Below are positions 15,447 through 19,053 of a stretch of DNA of 19,053 nucleotides, one piece after another. The position numbers were made by a program, and so were the translations under genes. The notes beneath the pieces were generated by a model. The model did no database searches. It was not told the origin of the DNA and saw only the letters and a list, made by a program, of their open reading frames with translations. Numbering within the stretch: the stretch's first letter is position 1; each line of letters begins with the position of its first letter. The DNA is from UBA3700 sp964478025 (lineage in GTDB: Bacteria > Bacillota > Clostridia > Christensenellales > UBA3700): positions 1 through 19,053 of the forward strand of contig CAYZGK010000023.1 of assembly GCA_964478025.1 (NCBI GenBank), written 5' to 3'.

Positions 15447-16502
15447 TTAAGCCTCCTTTATTGCTCTTTCAAAGAAATCCTCGAGCTTATCCATATATTC
15501 TTCATTTAAAGCCAATGTGACCTCTGAAGGAACAAATTGATATCTTCTTTCCATTAAATATTGAAAATTATTCATATTTCCCTTTTCCATAAACTTTTTC
15601 CCTACACAGGACTCATTTATTTTGTCTTCAGCCCACTTTGGTCTATGTAATGAATGTTTTAAATCATCGTAGATTAAAAACTCCGCTTTTGGATTTGTAC
15701 ATTCATTTTGTCTATAAGCTATTGAGTCTTCCCATTGAACAGTAGGATCATCTTTACTTTGAGCAATCAAGATAGGCTTTTTAAAATTATTAACACCACC
15801 TATCCCAGAATAATTTGCATATTTGCCAAATTTAAAATAAGAGCATGCATAAGCCGCAGGTTTTGCAAGCTTAACAGCATCTCCTACAACCTTTTCGCAC
15901 TGTTCTAATACAATATCCCAAAACTTATTAAAACCGGATGTTGAGGCTACTGCATCTACTGTTTTAGCCGCATAAGAGTCATTTAAAACGGCAGCGGAAG
16001 CATATCCTGACCAACTATGCCCAAATACACAAAGTTTTAAACCTTGAGTTTCTGGAAGCTCTCTTACATATTTAATTGCATGTTTTAAATCTATAACGGC
16101 TTGTTGTAATCCTACCATACCAGAGCCTTCTGAAGAATCACACCCTGACATATCAAACCCAAAAACAAGCCAGCCTTTTCTTGTAAAGTAATCTATAACT
16201 TGAATGTAGCTATATAAACTACACCCTATGCCATGAGATACAATTATTACACCTCTATACTCTTTTATATTTTCGTTACGGAATAATCCGCCACCTAATT
16301 TATGAATACCATTACTGAAATACTTTGGCTCTTTTACTAAGCCTTCATAATCAAGTTCAGTTTTTGCATAACTTGATCTTGTTACTCTCTTTTTAAAATA
16401 AATATCCATAATACCTTGGGTCACAGCCAAAGGTACAACTACTGTTAATCCTAAGATAACATATACAAATATTGCGCCTATCATTGTAATTACTTTTTTC
16501 AT
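15447..16502 (-). CDS. Membrane-anchored alpha/beta hydrolase
   Basis: This 351-residue protein has an N-terminal hydrophobic helix (about 3-30, ITMIGAIFVYVILGLTVVVP) that anchors it, then an alpha/beta hydrolase domain. Visible parts are the oxyanion HG motif (VSHGIGCS, about 88-95), the FDMSGCDSSEG strand, the nucleophile elbow FGHSWSG with Ser163, a candidate Asp in SKDDPTVQW (about 251-252) and the His in DLKHSLHRP (about 283). The likely activity is an esterase, lipase or peptidase of the S9-like/serine hydrolase type; substrate unknown. A frame six codons longer begins at TTG 16520, but the TATAAT box overlaps that extension, so ATG 16502 is preferred. That ATG is only six bases from the -10 box and has no Shine-Dalgarno site, which predicts a leaderless mRNA. 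The malQ gene follows after two bases. Confidence 0.88.
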   Translation of the reverse strand: MKKVITMIGAIFVYVILGLTVVVPLAVTQGIMDIYFKKRVTRSSYAKTELDYEGLVKEPKYFSNGIHKLGGGLFRNENIKEYRGVIIVSHGIGCSLYSYIQVIDYFTRKGWLVFGFDMSGCDSSEGSGMVGLQQAVIDLKHAIKYVRELPETQGLKLCVFGHSWSGYASAAVLNDSYAAKTVDAVASTSGFNKFWDIVLEQCEKVVGDAVKLAKPAAYACSYFKFGKYANYSGIGGVNNFKKPILIAQSKDDPTVQWEDSIAYRQNECTNPKAEFLIYDDLKHSLHRPKWAEDKINESCVGKKFMEKGNMNNFQYLMERRYQFVPSEVTLALNEEYMDKLEDFFERAIKEA

Positions 16503-16508
16503 GATTTC

Positions 16509-16517
16509 ATTATAACA
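16509..16517 (-). promoter_or_regulatory. Extended -10 promoter of the hydrolase-malQ-acpP cluster
   Basis: TGTTATAAT is a perfect extended -10 (TATAAT at 16514-16509). No good -35 box is present. Six bases separate it from the ATG, which puts the expected RNA start on the A of the start codon. Confidence 0.5.
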
Positions 16518-16567
16518 CAAAAAACGCCTTTATTTAGGGAAATTTTATTTAATTTATATAATGCAAT

Positions 16568-17302
16568 TTACTTTTTCATTTTTTGCATATTTCTATTTTT
16601 TAGTTTATTATTTGGAATAACTATACTAATATCTTTCTTTATTGCATATTCAAATAATTTTTTCACCTTGCTATCATAAATAGAATCACTATAAACAAAA
16701 ATTTGGTTTAAATCTTTTAGCTTATCTACAGTATATTTAATAGCTTTTATAAGCAATTCTCGTTGTTCTCCTCTTTTTATTGAACCTTTCAAAGAAAAAC
16801 ATACAATTTTTGCATCTTCATAGCCATCTAACATATATTCAAAAGATTTTTCAGTCGCATATGTAATTAGCGGTATTACATTTATTCCACATTCCATCAT
16901 AAACCATATGGACACAATACGCATTTTATGCTGATTTATTATATTAAAATCTTCAATAGTATCTCCAACCATAGAATAATCTGGAGACACAACTAATCTA
17001 ACATCCTTAAATCTCTCTTTAAAACGATTTAATCTCTTTTCATTATTATAATATATAGCATTCCATAAACCATTAATCCCATCAATTACATTATCGTACT
17101 CGGCAAAAATCACTGCAGTTCTACTTGTCTTATGATATTCTGATTTATCTGAATACAAAGCAAAATAATCAACAAGAGCATAATTAGGTGTAGGAATATG
17201 AGCTAATTGATGTTTTCCTACAACCCAAGTATTATTAACTAGTGTTAAATAATTAAGATTTAATTTATTTATCAAATCATTCTTTCCTTTATTATTTGCC
17301 AT
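16568..17302 (-). CDS. DUF4417-like protein
   Basis: This 244-residue cytoplasmic protein of unknown function has a central region that fits the DUF4417 family, often found on phages and mobile elements: VVSPDYSMVGDTIEDFNI (104-121), MRIVSIWFMMECGINVIPLI (127-146), FEYMLDGYEDAKIVCFSLKG and a late QIFVYSDSIYD segment. The N-terminal 100 residues (including TAVIFAEYDNVIDGINGLW) are less recognisable, and the C-terminus is strongly basic (NKLKNRNMQKMKK). AGGAGAG precedes the ATG. It lies 35 bases after the first immunity-like gene with no terminator between, so it may share the toxin cassette transcript. A catalytic role is not established for the family; the mobile-element setting fits its usual distribution. 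Confidence 0.7.
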   Translation of the reverse strand: MANNKGKNDLINKLNLNYLTLVNNTWVVGKHQLAHIPTPNYALVDYFALYSDKSEYHKTSRTAVIFAEYDNVIDGINGLWNAIYYNNEKRLNRFKERFKDVRLVVSPDYSMVGDTIEDFNIINQHKMRIVSIWFMMECGINVIPLITYATEKSFEYMLDGYEDAKIVCFSLKGSIKRGEQRELLIKAIKYTVDKLKDLNQIFVYSDSIYDSKVKKLFEYAIKKDISIVIPNNKLKNRNMQKMKK

Positions 17303-17337
17303 TTTATACTCTCCTATATCTTAAAACCAATTAGCCA

Positions 17338-17673
17338 TTATAGATTTTCATAATATTCAGTACAATAGTCCTCTATTATGAATCTACCCTTATTTAAAGC
17401 ATTTATTCTACTTTTTATTGTCGATAAAAGTTGTAGTATTAATTCCTTGTTTGCTTTCTCGGCTTCTTTGTCAAAAAAACAAGCTTGATCATTGGTATCA
17501 AAATGATAAAACGAATCGTTTAAGTCACCCAACTTTTCCGCTGCTTCATTTAACTCTTTATCTTTATAAAAATCGCTAAAATCATCTTTTTTATTAAAAA
17601 ATTCAACACTTCTTTCGCTACAATACCATATTGGACTATGTAAAAAATCCGTCATTATTTTTATTATATACAT
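17338..17673 (-). CDS. Putative immunity protein, cassette A
   Basis: This 111-residue acidic protein starts directly after the toxin-like gene's stop codon (TAGATG), with GAGGAGG inside the end of that gene. It has no signal peptide or membrane segment. A second copy of 112 residues lies at 18381-18719, downstream of the second toxin-like gene. The two agree strongly in the last third (KANKELILQLLS..K.RIN.LNKGRFII.DYCTEYYENL) and in FDTNDQ, but differ in the N-terminal half (SPIWYCSERSVEFFNKK versus GVVWYCDEEGTEFYGKP). That pattern, with a fixed frame and a varying face next to a varying toxin, is what cognate immunity proteins show. I do not recognise a named immunity family, so the role rests on context. 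Confidence 0.7.
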   Translation of the reverse strand: MYIIKIMTDFLHSPIWYCSERSVEFFNKKDDFSDFYKDKELNEAAEKLGDLNDSFYHFDTNDQACFFDKEAEKANKELILQLLSTIKSRINALNKGRFIIEDYCTEYYENL

Positions 17674-18165
17674 CTAATCCTCCTCATGTGGATACGCAGA
17701 AACAATAAACCCATTTAGGCCTATAGCTATAAGAACAGTCATTTCATCTTTCTTATAAATAACTCCATATCCTTCTCTTCCACTTCTAATTTGTGTTTTT
17801 TTACTGACTATTGGCCAAGTACTTACTATTTCTTTAATTTTTGCCGATATTTCATTTTTTTTCACATTAAATACATCTAAAAAGTGCATCTCGTGTCGAT
17901 TTATTATATGTTGCAATCCAGCTATATCATCGCCTTTCTCTAACCATACTAACTGATTATCACTAGATGTGGTTACAAATACAACATCATCCTTGTTAAA
18001 TTTAACACCTGCTTCTTCTAGTTTCTTAATGCCATCTTCTAGTTCTTTTAAATCTAATTCACTATCATTATCTTTCCCTTTTTGACTAAGTGATAGATTT
18101 GTAAAACCTAGTTGATTAGAAGTTCCTATTCCGACTCCTATACCTGTTTTATTGTATCTTCCCAT
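17674..18165 (-). CDS. Putative BECR-type nuclease toxin, cassette A
   Basis: This 163-residue protein has an N-terminal Gly/Ser-rich stretch (GIGVGIGTSNQLGF), then a domain from about 53 with LVWLEKGDDIAGLQHIINRH (72-91), a GYGVIYKKD strand and a terminal IAIGLNGFIVSAYP (147-159). The HxxxRH motif (His86, Arg90, His91), followed by beta strands ending in an FIVSAYP-like motif, recalls barnase/EndoU/colicin-like (BECR/PBECR) toxin domains of polymorphic toxins and phage MuF proteins. This is pattern resemblance, not a proven assignment. No long delivery module or signal peptide is attached, so it looks like an orphan toxin cassette. ATG 18165 is chosen because the longer frame begins at a GTG that contains the GGAGG site. 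That site is inside a hairpin, and a leader ORF overlaps the start. The second copy is at 18710-19053. Confidence 0.7.
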   Translation of the reverse strand: MGRYNKTGIGVGIGTSNQLGFTNLSLSQKGKDNDSELDLKELEDGIKKLEEAGVKFNKDDVVFVTTSSDNQLVWLEKGDDIAGLQHIINRHEMHFLDVFNVKKNEISAKIKEIVSTWPIVSKKTQIRSGREGYGVIYKKDEMTVLIAIGLNGFIVSAYPHEED

Positions 18166-18226
18166 TAGAAATTCCTCCACTTGGAGGTTTTCTAATTACA
18201 AAATATTTTAAATTTAAATATTTCAT
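18149..18226 (-). CDS. Possible 25-codon leader ORF overlapping the toxin start
   Basis: ATG at 18226 has a good AAGGAG site 8 bases upstream (18240-18235). The frame reads MKYLNLKYFVIRKPPSGG and ends in TAA at 18149, 16 bases inside the toxin gene in another frame. Codons for Pro-Pro-Ser-Gly-Gly run straight through the CCTCC/GGAGG hairpin that covers the toxin ribosome binding site. A ribosome translating this leader would open that hairpin, so the peptide may serve translational coupling. It could instead be a remnant of an older, longer reading frame. Confidence 0.45.
   Translation of the reverse strand: MKYLNLKYFVIRKPPSGGISNGKIQ
18174..18187 (-). promoter_or_regulatory. Hairpin hiding the toxin ribosome binding site
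   Basis: On the minus strand CCTCC (18187-18183), loop AAGT and GGAGG (18178-18174) form a perfect 5-bp GC-rich hairpin. GGAGG is the only Shine-Dalgarno site of the toxin gene, 8 bases before ATG 18165. When folded it should lower toxin translation. Confidence 0.55.
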
Positions 18227-18245
18227 TGAATTATCTCCTTTTAAA

Positions 18246-18266
18246 ACAACTGCATTTTGCAGTTGT
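18246..18266 (-). promoter_or_regulatory. Perfect leader hairpin before the leader ORF
   Basis: ACAACTGCA and TGCAGTTGT form a perfect 9-bp stem around a 3-base loop. On the minus strand it is followed by TTTTAAAAGGAG, that is, a short U run and then the ribosome binding site of the leader ORF. It could act as a weak attenuator or as the target of the opposite-strand RNA, which carries the same TTTTGCAG octamer. Confidence 0.45.
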
Positions 18267-18291
18267 GCCTTTAGATAATCCATGCTAAAAT
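18263..18291 (+). promoter_or_regulatory. Plus-strand promoter between the two toxin cassettes
   Basis: TTGTGC (18263-18268), a 17-base spacer and TAAAAT (18286-18291), with TG one base before it (TGCTAAAAT, extended -10). It points against the cassette genes, towards the hairpin terminator at 18331-18366. The expected RNA start is near 18298. Confidence 0.5.
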
Positions 18292-18297
18292 ACAATT

Positions 18298-18366
18298 ACT
18301 CAGGTTGTACATTAGTATGTATTATCTATAGATATGTCACTTTTGCAGAGGTGACATATCTTTTTT
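18298..18366 (+). ncRNA. Candidate small RNA antisense to the cassette transcript
   Basis: A promoter-like element ends at 18291 and an intrinsic terminator ends at 18366, which predicts an RNA of about 69 nt with no start codon-ribosome binding site pair. It lies fully opposite the stretch between the cassette B immunity gene and the toxin A leader. Its 3' hairpin loop carries TTTTGCAG, which is complementary to CTGCAAAA in the leader hairpin of the toxin transcript. An antitoxin or attenuating RNA is plausible, but expression is not shown. Confidence 0.4.
18331..18366 (+). terminator. Intrinsic terminator oriented to the plus strand
   Basis: GATATGTCAC (18331-18340) and GTGACATATC (18351-18360) form a perfect 10-bp stem with a 10-base loop, followed by six T residues on the plus strand. 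On the minus strand the sequence after the hairpin is TATAGATAATAC, without a T run, so it is not the terminator of the cassette B genes. Confidence 0.7.
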
Positions 18367-18380
18367 ATAATTATTATAAT

Positions 18381-18719
18381 TTATAAATTCTCATAATATT
18401 CAGTACAATAGTCCTTTATTATAAACCTACCTTTGTTTAGTATATTTATTCTATTTTTAACTATTGATAAAAGTTGTAATATTAATTCCTTGTTTGCTTT
18501 CTCTGTTTCTTTATCATAATAACAACCTTGATCATTTGTATCAAAAAGGTAAAATGTGTCATTTAAATCGGATATTTTTACAGATGCCTCATTTAACTCT
18601 TTATCTTCATAAAAATCTCTAAAAATCTCCGGTTTTCCATAAAATTCCGTACCTTCTTCATCACAATACCATACGACACCATCATGTAAAAATTCTTTCA
18701 TTATTTTTATTATGTACAT
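18381..18719 (-). CDS. Putative immunity protein, cassette B
   Basis: This 112-residue acidic, soluble protein is a diverged copy of the cassette A immunity-like protein. Shared features are the MYIIKIM start, ELNEA, DLND, FDTNDQ and a nearly identical C-terminal third. The N-terminal half differs in sequence and by one residue in length. Its ATG overlaps the end of the toxin B gene by 10 bases, with GGGAGG just upstream inside that gene, whereas cassette A has directly abutting genes. Coupled translation of toxin and partner fits a toxin-immunity pair. The gene is followed by the antisense-oriented terminator and the toxin A leader. Confidence 0.68.
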   Translation of the reverse strand: MYIIKIMKEFLHDGVVWYCDEEGTEFYGKPEIFRDFYEDKELNEASVKISDLNDTFYLFDTNDQGCYYDKETEKANKELILQLLSIVKNRINILNKGRFIIKDYCTEYYENL

Positions 18720-19053
18720 TTAAACCTCCCATAGGGATACGCTGTTATTATAAAGCCATTTAATCCTATTGCTATAAGAAAACTTATATTCTCTTTTTTA
18801 TAGATAACTTCGTATCCATCTCTTCCTTTTATATTTTTAATCTTTTTACTAATTATTTGCCAACTACTTGCAATCTCTTTTACCTTTTCTGGTATTTCCT
18901 CCACTTTTATGCCAAGTTTATTATAGAAATCCTCCTCGTGATGATTTACTATATGTTGTAATCCTACTAATGCATTTCCTTTCTCTAACCAAACTAATTG
19001 ATTATCACTAGATGTGGTTACAAATACAACATCATCTTTTTTAAACTTAACAC
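18710..19053 (-). CDS. Putative BECR-type nuclease toxin, cassette B (5' end beyond the window)
   Basis: The frame is open from the right edge (first full codon at 19051) to a stop at 18710, 113 residues, so the apparent GTG start at 18904 is internal. It aligns with cassette A from VKFKKDDVVFVTTSSDNQLV onward and ends IAIGLNGFIITAYPYGRFKCT. The motif reads GLQHIVNHHEEDF where cassette A has GLQHIINRHEMHF, so the Arg of the RH pair is His here. The segment after the motif and the last few residues also differ. The toxin role is inferred from resemblance and from the coupled immunity-like gene. Confidence 0.65.
   Translation of the reverse strand, partial: VKFKKDDVVFVTTSSDNQLVWLEKGNALVGLQHIVNHHEEDFYNKLGIKVEEIPEKVKEIASSWQIISKKIKNIKGRDGYEVIYKKENISFLIAIGLNGFIITAYPYGRFKCT

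Larger units (their letters stand above)
17338..19053 (-). repeat. Tandem duplication of a toxin-immunity cassette
   Basis: Cassette A (17338-18165) and cassette B (18381 to the right edge) have the same order and orientation and clear protein similarity in both genes. DNA identity is nearly complete in places, for example at 17961-17996 versus 18999-19034, while the 5' half of the immunity gene differs. Such mosaics fit duplication followed by diversification or gene conversion. Cassette B continues past the window. Confidence 0.8.

Noticed and set aside
18166..18180. Longer start of toxin A at GTG
   Set aside because: The extension contains the GGAGG site placed 8 bases before ATG 18165.
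18331..18360. Hairpin taken as terminator of the cassette B genes
   Set aside because: No T run follows on the minus strand; the T run is only on the plus-strand side.
17338..19053. CRISPR-like repeats in the AT-rich right end
   Set aside because: Repeated segments are parts of two duplicated genes, not short evenly spaced repeats with unique spacers.

Overview
The window is low-GC, Gram-positive-type DNA. It has strong AGGAGG-like ribosome binding sites, a lipoprotein signal, intrinsic terminators and TGA used as a stop. It looks like a draft assembly of a gut-type Clostridia relative, because a 100-base run of N (11881-11980) marks a scaffold gap. No genus can be fixed from the sequence alone.

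Layout from left to right. 1-213 holds a degenerate inverted-repeat element without a gene. 214-2861 is a large surface lipoprotein with Ig-like, Cys-pair and beta-helix parts; the promoter in front of it carries an 11-base C tract exactly between its -35 and -10 boxes. 2857-4398 holds an EamA-type transporter and an RNA-ligase-like protein with the nucleotidyltransferase motifs. 4542-4841 is a short ATC-hydrolase-like protein on the + strand. 4855-9392 is one leftward transcription unit: a PH-like membrane protein, an unknown exported protein, an ABC ATPase and two ABC-2 permeases, the last four genes nearly all overlapping. Ribosomal protein S20 follows with its own promoter and terminator. 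10686-10876 is a divergent promoter pair between an alpha-CTD/WG-repeat fusion protein (-) and a large exported, membrane-anchored protein (+) that is interrupted by the N gap and followed by an isopropylmalate-dehydrogenase-like short protein. 13175-16514 is a leftward cluster: alpha/beta hydrolase, 4-alpha-glucanotransferase (malQ), a short phosphopantetheinyl transferase and acyl carrier protein.

The right end (16568-19053) is an accessory island: a DUF4417-like gene and two tandem copies of a two-gene cassette. Each cassette is a putative BECR-fold-type nuclease toxin followed directly by a small acidic protein, the probable immunity partner. Between the copies lies a dense regulatory stretch: a leader ORF that overlaps the toxin start, a hairpin that hides the toxin ribosome binding site, a perfect upstream hairpin, and an opposite-strand promoter plus intrinsic terminator that predict a small antisense RNA of about 70 nt.

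Most genes have clear Shine-Dalgarno sites. Four do not, and instead have a good -10 box 6-10 nt before the start codon, which predicts leaderless mRNAs. The strongest leads are the poly-C promoter, the toxin leader/antisense RNA arrangement and the leaderless promoters. All are inferences from sequence and untested.
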